Below the pieces are notes generated by a model, which made no database searches, was not told the DNA's origin, and saw only the letters and a list, made by a program, of their open reading frames with translations. A DNA stretch of 64,000 nt from Syngnathus acus (lineage: Eukaryota; Chordata; Actinopteri; Syngnathiformes; Syngnathidae). Location: positions 8,892,884-8,956,883 of the forward strand of contig NC_051087.1 of NCBI RefSeq assembly GCF_901709675.1, read 5' to 3'. Below are positions 25,671 to 36,013 of this stretch, piece by piece. The position numbers and the translations under genes were made by a program. Numbering within the stretch: position 1 is the first letter of the stretch; the number at the start of each line of letters is the position of its first letter.

Positions 25671-27637
25671 CCTGGATGAATCTGACAGTCCTCCACTGGA
25701 AGGCTTCAAATAGAATATGCTGGGGGAAAGGCAATGTTTTTGGGCCAATTCCTCAATAATTCCCTCTTTGGCCGTCATCACTGGGGCAGAACTTTTTGTG
25801 TGAGGCCACAGCCAACATGGAAGCATTAAGGTTGTTCCCAAAAGAACTTCTTTTACGAGGGTGTGCGGTAGTCCAAATATTGGAACCGTTAGCATGCAGG
25901 TGCTCTTCTACTTTCCTTGCCTGCCAACATCTCGAATTTCCAACATGGCAAATCCTGTACTTACGCTAAAATCGCTGAACTGAACTTTGACAATGTCAGA
26001 ATTTACTGATTGGAGGTTTGTGGGAAACAAAACAGGAAAAAAAAAAGGCAAGCATTTTTGTCACTCGTACTTTTTGTTGAAAAGAAGCAATTTAGCCTCT
26101 TAACACTTTTCAACAGTTAACCACAGTTGTGTTGTGGGAATGCTTTGCTATGCTCAAGCTGGGAGGCTGTATTCAGCACCCCGATTGCCTAACTCAAGGA
26201 AATCGATACGCATCGACAGATCCAAGGCCAGCGCTGGCCACAATTTGAGGATTGAGAATAAAACCTCTGCACCTATGGGATTAGAATAAGTACAGTACAT
26301 TGGATTTGGTGGATATGTTGATAGATTATTCTTGGCACAAGAACAAAGAAAAGACAAGGGAACTTTTGTCCGTTTGGAAAGCAAATCATTTTCTTTTCAG
26401 AGAGCTTGGAAATACTTTTTGTGCTGGACATCTGAATTTTGAGCGTTATATACATGCAACCATGCAGCAAACTACATTCAGTTTATAAATATTATACATG
26501 CCAATCAATACACAACCCCTGTTAATCTTGACAAATGTGTGATCGGGGGACTGAGTGTGTTAATTAAATGAATAACCCACACAATTTCCTCGTGGGGAAC
26601 TTCCTCAAACTGTGACAGTGCTGCTGGGTGCTTTAGACAAGATTTTCTATATGAAAACTTCAAACACACACCTGACTAAAGTTTTTTTTAACTTTTCTGT
26701 TACTCACTTTCCTTTTGCATTGAAGCCACCTCTCAGCTACCATCTGCTCTTCTATTCAGTGTGCTCCAAGGCCTGCCATCCGAGGTCAGGCAGTGTGTGC
26801 ATCTGTGTGTCGGTAGATAATGTCATGACTGGCTTCCGACGTACTTCAAAAACAATTCACTGAGATCTAACACCGCAACCAGGCCGTCGGCATCTTTCAA
26901 GCTGTGTGGTAGGTGAGTGCCTGGAATTTATTTGTTTGCGTGTGGGGGTGGGGGGAGGTGTGCGTGCCATGTAAGCTCTGGTGTGAGCATCACTCCATAT
27001 AAACAGGAAAATTGTTCATGACTGCTGAGCTCTTTTATGTAAGTTGTGCTTTTTGCACCAGTTGGTCTTCAAAAATACAAATGTCTGGATTCAAGGAATG
27101 AACAATTAATTCATTAGATCCTAATCGAACCATAACACATTATTAAAGTTACATCTCTACTTTGTCGATACGTTCAACAACAAAAAATCCTCAAAGCAAG
27201 ATTAGAATAATTGTATTTATATTTTATTTTGACTCGTTTTTGAAATTCAGCAGGTTCCGATTCATTTTAGAGCAGGTTTAGAGAGTTATTTTTAAATTGT
27301 TCCAAAATGCTTCATTTAAAATTGTGATGCCCTGATGAAGACTCTGAGATGAAACTAATTGGCAATAACCTCCCCTTCTTTAGTGTGCCTCAGCTTCTCC
27401 CAAGCTTTTCATTTGCTATTCGTTGCCCATCAAGCTTGAGGAGCACCCTTTAAGTTTTTCTACATTCAAAGTTATGACTATGCATTGATTAAATGTGAAA
27501 GTCTTAAAAATTGTTCTATTGCTTCTTCTTGGAACCCGAGAGTGATTTTGCCTTTCATTCCTTTACCTGCCTTTAATATACGCCTTCTCATTAGACGGAC
27601 CTGCGTGACAGTTCTCGTCTCATATCTTCTTCTTCCA

Positions 27638-27856
27638 TCACAAGAATGAACAACAACAAAACGAAACCCGTGTCACAACTCTCGAGACCACTCGGTTGAG
27701 GTTGATGGGTCCCATCTCCTTGAGCGTGAACATTTGACTACCCTCCATCTGGGAAGCATCACGCACAGATTCTTGTTGACTCTGCGCGTAGACAGGGAGG
27801 AGGAGAAGATGACAGACAAGGAGGAGGCGGTGGAGAGGCAAGAGAAACCCTGTCAT
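27638..27856 (-). CDS. candidate signal-peptide-encoding first exon (unidentified)
   Basis: The - strand ATG at 27854-27856 has A at -3 and opens MTGFLLPLHRLLLVCHLLLL, PVYAQ, then SQQESVRDASQMEGSQMF and TLKEMGPINLNRVVSRVVTR. The first 25 residues are a textbook signal peptide with a small-residue cleavage region (VYA|Q). No clear donor follows before the stop at about 27638. The same C/T-rich DNA could instead be the pyrimidine tract of an acceptor (ctgtctacgcgcag). It may be the first exon of the - strand membrane-protein gene, 26 kb away, or of another gene, or chance. Confidence 0.25.
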   Translation of the reverse strand: MTGFLLPLHRLLLVCHLLLLPVYAQSQQESVRDASQMEGSQMFTLKEMGPINLNRVVSRVVTRVSFCCCSFL

Positions 27857-29264
27857 GTTTTCACAGATGGCTCATAAATCGGCAGTCTTGAAAAAAGAGG
27901 GCCTATAATATCACTTGATAGGTCAATGTAAAAAGATCAACAGATAAAGGTTTGATGGGTGGGACAGAGAGACTAAGTGCAGCATTAATGATGGATGTTT
28001 ACATTAAGTGAAGCAAAACCAAATAAAACACATCAACATGTAAGGCCATGCGATGTCGACTTGGGCAAACTTGATTTATTTCCCAAAACGAGTTAGTTAC
28101 TTTTTGGGTACTGATCTATGTAAAGGGCTGACATTTTGTTGCATATTTCCTAATTGACAAATTTGGTTAAATTATGTTATTATGAATAATGTATAATGTT
28201 TATCTATGTGAAGAAGCTGATTGTTGTCATTATTTCTCAATAATCTAATGATCTGTTGATTTCCAACTAAATTGGACAAGGAACCTCATGCAAGAGGTCA
28301 TGCAAAACATCAGCATGGCTCACATGACCTCAATTCAGAGTGCGCCAAGGAAATAAATCCGGACTTGGATTTTTCTTTGGATTTTTTCCCATGCAAAACC
28401 TGTTCCAAAAGAAGAACCAGCCTCAACAAGAGACAGACATGGGATTGGACCCAGCTTCAACAAAGACTCAAGCATCACAGTACATATTGTCACTTGTTAT
28501 GAAAGTTGATCAACAAGGTTCCAGTTTCCGAGCTGTTTAACATAAGACTAGAGGTTCCATACGAGTATACCCATAAACTGTTTTTAAAAAATAGGATGAT
28601 GGAAGAAATTAAGACGGTATATTGCATTCAAATCTGTCAAACAATGGAACTGGAGACAATTACAGAGCCTCGATACGGGACTGCTGGATTAAATAAATAA
28701 CTGGGAAGGCTCGAATGGGCCAAACTATGTGCAAGAGAGAAAAATGTTGAAAAGGTGCAGAGATGGAAGCGGGAGACACAGTTAAATCGTTTGTTATGAA
28801 ATGGGAAGATGAATGTTACGACTATAACAATCTTTCAGTTGTCTTTTTACTTTGCATGCAGAAGTGGTTCACACGGTAGTTTGGTTGAAATTATTTTCAT
28901 TATTGCAACTGATGGCGCCTAATGTTTTTATAAATGTATGCAATCAATCCAGCTTGTCAAGACAGCAAAATTACATTTGGAGACAAAATAGAGTATGTCA
29001 CAGCTCAGATGAAGAATACACAAGTCTGAGCTTTTATTAAAGTCAGCTCATATTTGGAAAAGTTTCTGTGGCAATTGGACACGACATCTACTGCCATTCT
29101 CTGCGTAAGTACATTTACATTTACATTATGTGTGTGATATCATAAGAGCTGGAAAGGTACACGAGTAGAACACACTGACAGACGGTTTCATGGTTTCTGT
29201 CTCCGTGAAAATGTTCCATTTATCTTTCAACGTGTTCTTATTAAGTCCAAAGCTGATATGAAGC
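27857..29264. other. intergenic, no gene recognised
   Basis: AT-rich; nothing spliceable or repeat-like recognised. Confidence 0.5.
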
Positions 29265-29492
29265 CTACCTAACCCAGCTGACTGGGCAAGAGGTGGGGTG
29301 CACCCTTGATCGGACGCCAGCCAATCACAAGACACTTACAGACAATCATGCACATGGCCAATTTGGAATCTTTGGGGGAAAAACGTTGTGCAAGAACTGG
29401 TGGAATGTACAAATTGATAGGGCAAAATTGGAACTTGGGACCTTTTGACTGTGATACGAACTTACTAACCACTAGTGCATTGTGCTGCCGTT
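29265..29492 (-). repeat. teleost dispersed repeat, fairly complete copy
   Basis: Reads, in order, cccagctgactgggcaagag, gtggggtgcaccctt, cgccagccaatcac, tttggaatctttgggggaaa and ctaaccactagtgcattgtg followed by ctgccg. This is the order of the common fish repeat that runs from 'cggcacggtgg..agtggttagca' to 'gctgggataggctcc', here inverted relative to that description. Open frames across it are not genes. Confidence 0.7.
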
Positions 29493-31826
29493 TTCAACCA
29501 TACAAAATGCATTCTGCCTCTTTCTGTTTATGTCTTCACTGGTGGATTTAGACATCCACGTTTATGTCATATGGGTCCAGCTATGCACAGATCACTCAGA
29601 ACAAATGGAATAAATTTGAATGGCAGCAGAACATCTTGCAAGGTAGAATGACAGTTGTGTTGTGTACCAATAAATAAGCCATTTAAATATGGAACCATTT
29701 AAACAAGACATCTTTTGCTGTCTATTGAAACAGTTACACTCTATGTTACCTCAAAAGAATTTGTAGCAGGATGGATTTATATTCGTACCATAGCACCTGC
29801 AAGGCTTAGCAAGACCTTTGTGTCAGGGTTGTGACCTCATCTTCATACCAGCAGGATTTCTTCACTATTCCAGAAGAGCCAGCATGCGCATGTTGCGTGC
29901 ATGTGTGCGCCTCTGTCTGGTACTTAAAGAAAACTTGTGTGTGCGTGCTCCAAAGCTAACAGAATTGAAGCTGATGAGCCAGACGTCCATCCCATTGAGG
30001 CCTCAAAGTCCACAAGAAATTTACATCCCAAAGACAGCAGCGACCAATGCAGGTTTTCCACACTTGAATTCCTCAAATGTTGAGCAAACCCAAGCAAAGA
30101 GTGAAATGTGGACGACGTGTGAGAGCCAATTCAGCTTTAATTTGCCAGAGTTGAAAAGCTTAGCAGAGGGAGATGTTCTTTAAAAGGCTGCCATGTCAAC
30201 CTGATGTTTTCAATTGACCTTTTATGGGGTTTTTTGCACGCTTGGCTTCCTTGACCTTGGCTTTTGGCAGATAAATTAAACTTGTCAATTTGAAAGCGGC
30301 CCCTCAATCGCTCGTCGCCACGGGACTGTAAGAAAGGGAGGAGAAAACAGCATCTGCGGTTCCCTCGTATCTTTCCGCCGAGAATCTCCAAGATGAATTA
30401 AACTGTCTCAAACCGATGAAGACTTCACATGCAGACTGTGACAGACATCATCCTGATGTTTTCATAAGTGATGGGGGGGGGTGGTTGTGTTCACCATCAA
30501 TCTTCACAGAACTGATGAGATCGCTCTGAATGCGTTGGTTCAGTCAGTGAGTATTTGTCTTGGGAACTGGAAGGATGCAGATTGAAGATTCCAAAAATAA
30601 AACCGTGAGGGACCCACATTGAGAACAGCAGATTCAAGGTCTCAGTGCTCAGCTGGATATTCGAAAGTAAAGAAGATAAAAGAAGGAAAAATAGCCATGC
30701 TTGTGTGGGATTAGTAGAGAACCATCGATCATCTAAAATTGTATTTAGAAAAACATTTGTACTCAGATCTACTCGATAATGTAGAATAATAGCTTCATGT
30801 TTTTAATATCATCAACCTGTCAAGCTTCACGGATTAAGTTGTGCTTTTGAAGTGCATCCAAGCTGGTAATGTGATTACTTTTGACACTTGCAGAGAATGC
30901 TCCTGTGAGAAAATTGGCTTGAACACCATTGTTACTGCTCATTATTGAGCTGCAACAAGACCTTACTCTTAACGTTTATCAGTCTTGACTTCAAGATATC
31001 ACATTGCAGCAAAACTGCATGGTGCTGTCTATTATAGTTACAACTGATGCATGTATGTATATATGTATATATAAATGTGTGTTACACACTATTAACCCAT
31101 GCACACGAGAGCTTATGGTGCAGCTCATCCAATTAGAGAATGAGTTTTGATTGCCACCCATTTAAATGGCCTCCTGTGAGAAAAGAATGGTGAGCTCCTT
31201 GTTTGATTGTGCCACCAAAGAGGGGACCAGTGCTCCAGCCAGCCCTCTCCTTTCTCAGCAATCCTCAACAGTATACAGTACACACATGTCCTGCCCTAGA
31301 CAGGTTCTGAAACCATGACAACAGGGTCAAATGCAAACCATGCTCTTGACAAATCTATGAAAAAAGGAGCTAGAATCAATGCGCTTTTCAAGCTGGGTAC
31401 AAGGACAGAAGAAGAGGAGAAGGGTGGCCATTTTTGCTTTTGTCTAAAAAAGCATCCATTGAGTTGCACTTGGTGGGATGCCAGATTCTCTCCTCCACAG
31501 GCGGGCACCAGCTAAACTGGATTAGTCAATGAGAAGCCTTTCTAGCAGAAGCCACAAACTAGGAGAACTTCAAACACATTCAGGATGTGAGCAAATTCTT
31601 ATTCAGATGGAAATGTCTTCATCATTCCCTCTGGCGCCTTTCGTAGCTTTTTAACTGTATGTGGAGTACAAAATAAATAAAGTTTTATACCCTTTGCCCT
31701 TTAGAGGTTTGGATGGCAGTAAAACAAATAAAATGTATTCTGGTCCTCCTTGCTCTAAGTAGTTTTCCACTACTGAAAGCAAAATTATATAAATATATAT
31801 TTTTTTTTTTTGATTGATTCAAAACC
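29493..31826. other. intergenic, no gene recognised
   Basis: Contains a + strand open frame at 29818-30183 without known similarity and an 8-10 base G run near 30474. No supported feature. Confidence 0.5.
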
Positions 31827-32235
31827 GGTACAGACAGAGTGACTTGAAAAAAGTATTCATATCTACAAACTATATTTTAATTCAGATTTTATATGGTCAA
31901 CCAGCTCAAAATATCAGAGTTAATTTTAGGAAAAAAATAAATGTTGATTTTAGGCAAAAAATATGGTGTTCATTTGTATTCAGCCTTCTGCGTCAATACT
32001 TTCTTGTGCCACCTAACAGTGGTTACAGCTGAAAGCTTTCAGGGAATGTCTCTAACAAACTTCCTGGAAGATGAATCTTGTTTCCAATATCAAATCTATG
32101 CAGCCTCCAACATTTTTTTTTTCCAGAATCAGCCTGTATTTAGCGCCAACCATATTCCTCTCAACTCTGACTGACATTCCTGTTCCTGCTGAAGTTGATC
32201 AATAGAAGCTGACCAAAGCTTTTAATCAACACTTG
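31827..32235 (-). pseudogene. internally deleted Tc1-like transposon relic
   Basis: The - strand encodes VRVERNMVGAKYRLILE, matching the Tc1 transposase segment V.VEG.M.G..YR.IL. The + strand text ggaatgtctctaacaaactt, ctgcgtcaatactttctt and tgaaaaaagtattcatatct corresponds in order to the 3' half and terminus of a widespread fish Tc1-type element. The catalytic centre between them is deleted and stops interrupt the frame. Confidence 0.7.
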
Positions 32236-34513
32236 GCCTTAATGTGATCTAAAAAGTGATATACACAACCCTCGGGAGAATCTCCACGTTGATGAATGTG
32301 TGTTTATATGGCACGTTATGATTGCCCTCTATAGACCCGAGTGTGATTGTGAACTACTGTTTATCCAAGCACAGAGGAGAAAAAGCCTTCATGTGTCCTG
32401 CCACCATAAAACGCAACTCAGCAGCAGACTCAAGCACAATAAACCATTGAGTGCCGAGCAATCTCCTGACAGAGATCACAACTTTACAGCGGGGATCTGC
32501 TGTTGTGTGAGATTACTCAAAAGATTAGTCTGTGTTTATTTGGGTTCATTTTTACATGGGGGAGAATTAATATTGTGTTTGTGTTAGCCAGTTTTAAGTG
32601 CTATTTCATACACGCTGATGAAAGAAGGTTGTGATGAAAGTCAGCAGTATGCGTATCGTAAGATCTTTAGCCGAAAGGACAGAAGTTTTCAGCAGAACAT
32701 ATGTTATGTTAGTCCACTTGAGTTTATTCAATAACTATTTTAACAGTTAAGATGAATTTATAAGGCAAAAATACTTCAGCCATGGCAGGAAACTGCATAA
32801 TGTGTCAACAAAAAGGAAAAATAAATAGTGTTTTTCTACTGTCTCAGCAGTTTCAACATAACCATGTGATCAGATATCACTTGGAGCCTTCTAATGGGAA
32901 AAGAGCCATACAGTATTTGCTCACTGTGTAGTTGTTCATCGTTTAAAGCCAAGCAATCAGGGATGACCACATGGAGAGAAATGGAAAAATCCACAAAAGT
33001 CTTGTAATGTTTAGTAATTGTCCAAGGTCAAGCCTTTAATGGACTTTGAAATTTTATTTGTGTAAGATAGCAGGTGACACAGAACACTTACCCTGCTCAA
33101 ATACTCATCTGCTCTCGATCATATCCTTCATCAAGGCAACCATTTGTGCACGCTTGTCAATCAAGACGGGTCCAGAACAAAGAGCAGGCAGCCCAATTGC
33201 CTGTAACCCTACACAGGTACATGAAACAGTGAACTCTGACCCCACGTGCAATACAAGTGGCGGTGTCGTTCCACGGGTCTTTGGGAAACGTGCCAAACAC
33301 ATTCCCAGCTTGCGTGTTTGCCACTTTGACATTTTAGAGCTGAGGAGGCTAAAAGAAATGTGACCATTTTCAAGAATGTCAGGATATCTCAGAGTTGTGA
33401 TAAGTGAAATGAAATGATAACCAATGAGACAGGAAGCAGAAGATCTTTCTGTTACTAGGAACGATTTGAGCAGTTGAGTTGAATTTTACCTGAACTGGTG
33501 CCCAAAGCCAAGTTTATTATTTGACTGAGAGGGTTCAGACCTATGCCGAATAACTTTTATTTTGTGCTCTCCTTTTTATGGTTCTTGTGTACGTTCAAAT
33601 AATGACTTCAGTTTGAATACCATAAATGGTCTTGTGACATCCCAGCACTTGCATGAAACTCTTTTTCATTCTATTACACAAACCTAAAACGTAACGTGCG
33701 GTAGGCCTGTAAATATAAGGCCATCATAAAATATGCAGTATTTGACTTAAATGACAGTTTGAGTCAAAGTTGCATCGAAACAAAGAGGAAAAACCTACAC
33801 CCCCTTGCCGGAGGTAATAAACGACTATTATATTGCAATGGAGGACTGCAGTCTTAATGGCTAAATGTTGCGTTATTTCTCAGCTTGTTTACTTGCACCG
33901 TAAAAAACTAAAAACACATTGTTGGTGTCATTAGAGAAGGTCAGTTCCAGCCAGCACATTTACAGTTTGCCAGATCAGTTTGAGCTCTCTCCTCTTGGTG
34001 GCAGTTTTAGTGCACCCTACTTTGGCTAATTCTAAACACCCTCTCAAGTTTATGGTTTACAACGGGACCTGCCACTTCTTCACCACCGGCAGCACGGACC
34101 TGTAAAGGGATTTGGCGTATGAATTCACAACCACTCTTAAGCGCTTGTATGGTTTTATTGAGCATGATAAGGGCTGGGTGGGGGGTGCCAAAGGGGCGTC
34201 ATGTTCTGGCAAGAAGACTGCTTTTCAGTTCCAGCAGAGAACTACAGACAATACGCATTGTAATGTGAATGTTAATGGACTTGTAGAGACAAACCCAATT
34301 ATGCACTTGCGTAGTGTTGCTAAGAGTTTTATTCTCTTACTTCCAGTTTTACTATGAATTGTTTCAGTCGGTTGATTTTATGTCATTTAAAACTATGTTT
34401 AACATTTTCAACACAGAAAATGGCTTTTGCCAAAAGTGGTATCTGACCTAACAAAGGGTGAAGGTAAGATTTCACTACTAAGCACGAGGACTCCAGCATC
34501 TACATACGCATCA
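32236..34513. other. intergenic, no gene recognised
   Basis: A protein-like - strand frame at 33105-33332 is followed by a good donor (GG|gtaagtg) but no frame crosses it without a stop. No repeat family recognised. Confidence 0.5.
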
Positions 34514-34580
34514 CCACTATAATATACGTTTTTTATATTATTGTGGTTACCACTATAAGTTTTTTATATTATTGTGGTTA
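34514..34580. repeat. short tandem duplication (36 + 31 bases)
   Basis: Unit 1 (34514-34549) and unit 2 (34550-34580) share ccactata and gttttttatattattgtgg plus tta. They differ by a five-base indel (tatac). Confidence 0.9.
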
Positions 34581-34601
34581 CTTTTGAGGGGTCAATTTAT
34601 G

Positions 34602-34628
34602 ATTATCATTATTATTATTATTATTATT
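34602..34628. repeat. (ATT)n microsatellite
   Basis: About eight ATT units directly downstream of the tandem duplication. Confidence 0.85.
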
Positions 34629-35814
34629 TGTACAAATTATTATTGTTGTCAAGTGTGCATTGTTGTTAAGTTGATCAATTAACATTAACAATGTAAAAAG
34701 ATCTAACTTGAACATTGCCTGCACAGTTAATAAAGGTTTGATGATGGTGGCCTTTAGGATTCCACTGAAAAATGCAAACTGGAAAAGTAGGGCATTGTAT
34801 TCTCATGCAATGGGCCTCCGTAGCCTCGTATAAAGAATTGAGCACTAAAATAAAGTGTTTCCATTTGTTCTTCATCCAACGAGCACATTAAGTTAACTCT
34901 TTGGTCATTATTATCCTCTTAAATAATCCAGAGCTCCAGCATTTGCATTGCAACTTCAATACACGCAAACTTTCCATTGAGCAAGAGAGAGAGACAGAGA
35001 GAGAGGGAAAATTGGCACATCTGATATGCAGAATACAAGATTAGTCTAACAGCAGGAAGCTTGAGAGGGAGGTCACATAGACGTGTGTGCGGCAGATGGT
35101 GAGGAGACTTCAACAATAATATAAAAGGGGCATATTAACATGACTCATGATTAGATTTTTTTTTATAGTGGCAACTGTGTGCTGATCCCCAATAAACATA
35201 AGGTTAACTGTGATTGGTTAATTCTATTCACACCCATATCCAAAGTTACAAGCGGGTGTGCACACTTTTGCATTATTTGAGTTATGTTATTTTTACTTCC
35301 CCTCATTCAGATTTTGTTTCTATTGAGTTGTATAGGTCACAATACAGGTTGTGAAATAATTTATATCAGTCTCATTTTTTTTTATATGCACTATATTGTA
35401 TACTGTCTTCATCATGTACTTCACATTTTCATTACATGAAAGCAACATGCTGATCCACAGTAACAATGGGATGTTTCTTTCAGCAGCTTGCAAAAGAGGT
35501 ACAGACAGACTGGAAGAGTCACAGAAAGGCGCAGAAGTAGACGTTTGAACTTCATTGGTCGACTCATAAATCAAACACCTGCTGAAGACAAAAGGTTACA
35601 GAAGGACAGATTAAGTTCGCCTGAATAAATTATCAAACATTTTAGGCTCATTCTGACAAAGAGAACGCAAGGAAAAAAGGAGTCAAAGAATTTGCACCAG
35701 ACTTTCTCCTTGACCCCTGCCAAGCTTTTACAAGTGAGGAAGTCTCTCCTGACTCGCCACTGCTCCCTCCTCCTATGCTGGGACACCCCCTCTGCCCTCC
35801 TCTTCTGAGAAAGT
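34629..35814. other. cxcl12a upstream region
   Basis: Contains a GA-rich run (34983-35007) and a TATAAAAG at 35120-35127, about 820 bases before the ATG. No exon recognised; an upstream non-coding exon cannot be excluded. Confidence 0.45.
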
Positions 35815-35946
35815 GGGTCTCCCTCCTTCCCCTCTCTCTCTCTCTCTCTGACTCTCCCTCTCATCGAGGTTTTAACACAATACAGAGCTGGCGGCCTCAG
35901 TAGTGCCTTGGACTGTAGCAGACGGAGCGCTTGAGCAAGTACCAAC
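35815..35946 (+). promoter_or_regulatory. cxcl12a 5' leader / proximal promoter with pyrimidine tract
   Basis: Just upstream of the ATG is a long C/T tract (about 35815-35862, with a (CT)n core of roughly 20 bases), then a short GC-richer leader into the start codon. There is no TATA box within 120 bases. Pyrimidine tracts of this type occur in initiator-driven or GAGA-like promoters. The transcription start cannot be placed from sequence. Confidence 0.35.
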
Positions 35947-36013
35947 ATGGACATCAAACTTCTGCCACTGATGCTTCTGTTGGCCGTGGTCACACATGGA
36001 CCTACAAGTACCG
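35947..36013 (+). CDS. cxcl12a: cxcl12a coding exon 1 (signal peptide)
   Basis: Sixty-seven coding bases: ATG in the context accaacATGg, then the signal peptide through Pro-Thr-Ser-Thr. The exon ends one base into the next codon at a consensus donor (g|gtaagtt). The short first exon, carrying little beyond the signal peptide, matches the usual CXC chemokine gene layout. Confidence 0.93.

Larger units (their letters stand above)
19921..27637. other. intergenic, simple repeats only
   Basis: Holds (GAT)n then GA-rich DNA at about 21720-21770, (ATT)n at 23720-23754, a 15-base G run at 25549-25563 and (AAAT)n at about 25640-25670. A CpG-richer patch at about 22930-23080 and an open - strand stretch at 24774-25052 are the only coding-like areas; neither is convincing. 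Confidence 0.5.

Noticed and set aside
35120-35127. TATAAAAG as the cxcl12a TATA box
   Set aside because: It lies about 820 bases before the ATG, which would need an unusually long leader or an extra exon; no support for either.
35571-35993. 140-codon - strand open frame over cxcl12a exon 1
   Set aside because: It is the antisense shadow of the signal-peptide exon and the C/T tract; the + strand reading with correct splice sites explains the DNA.
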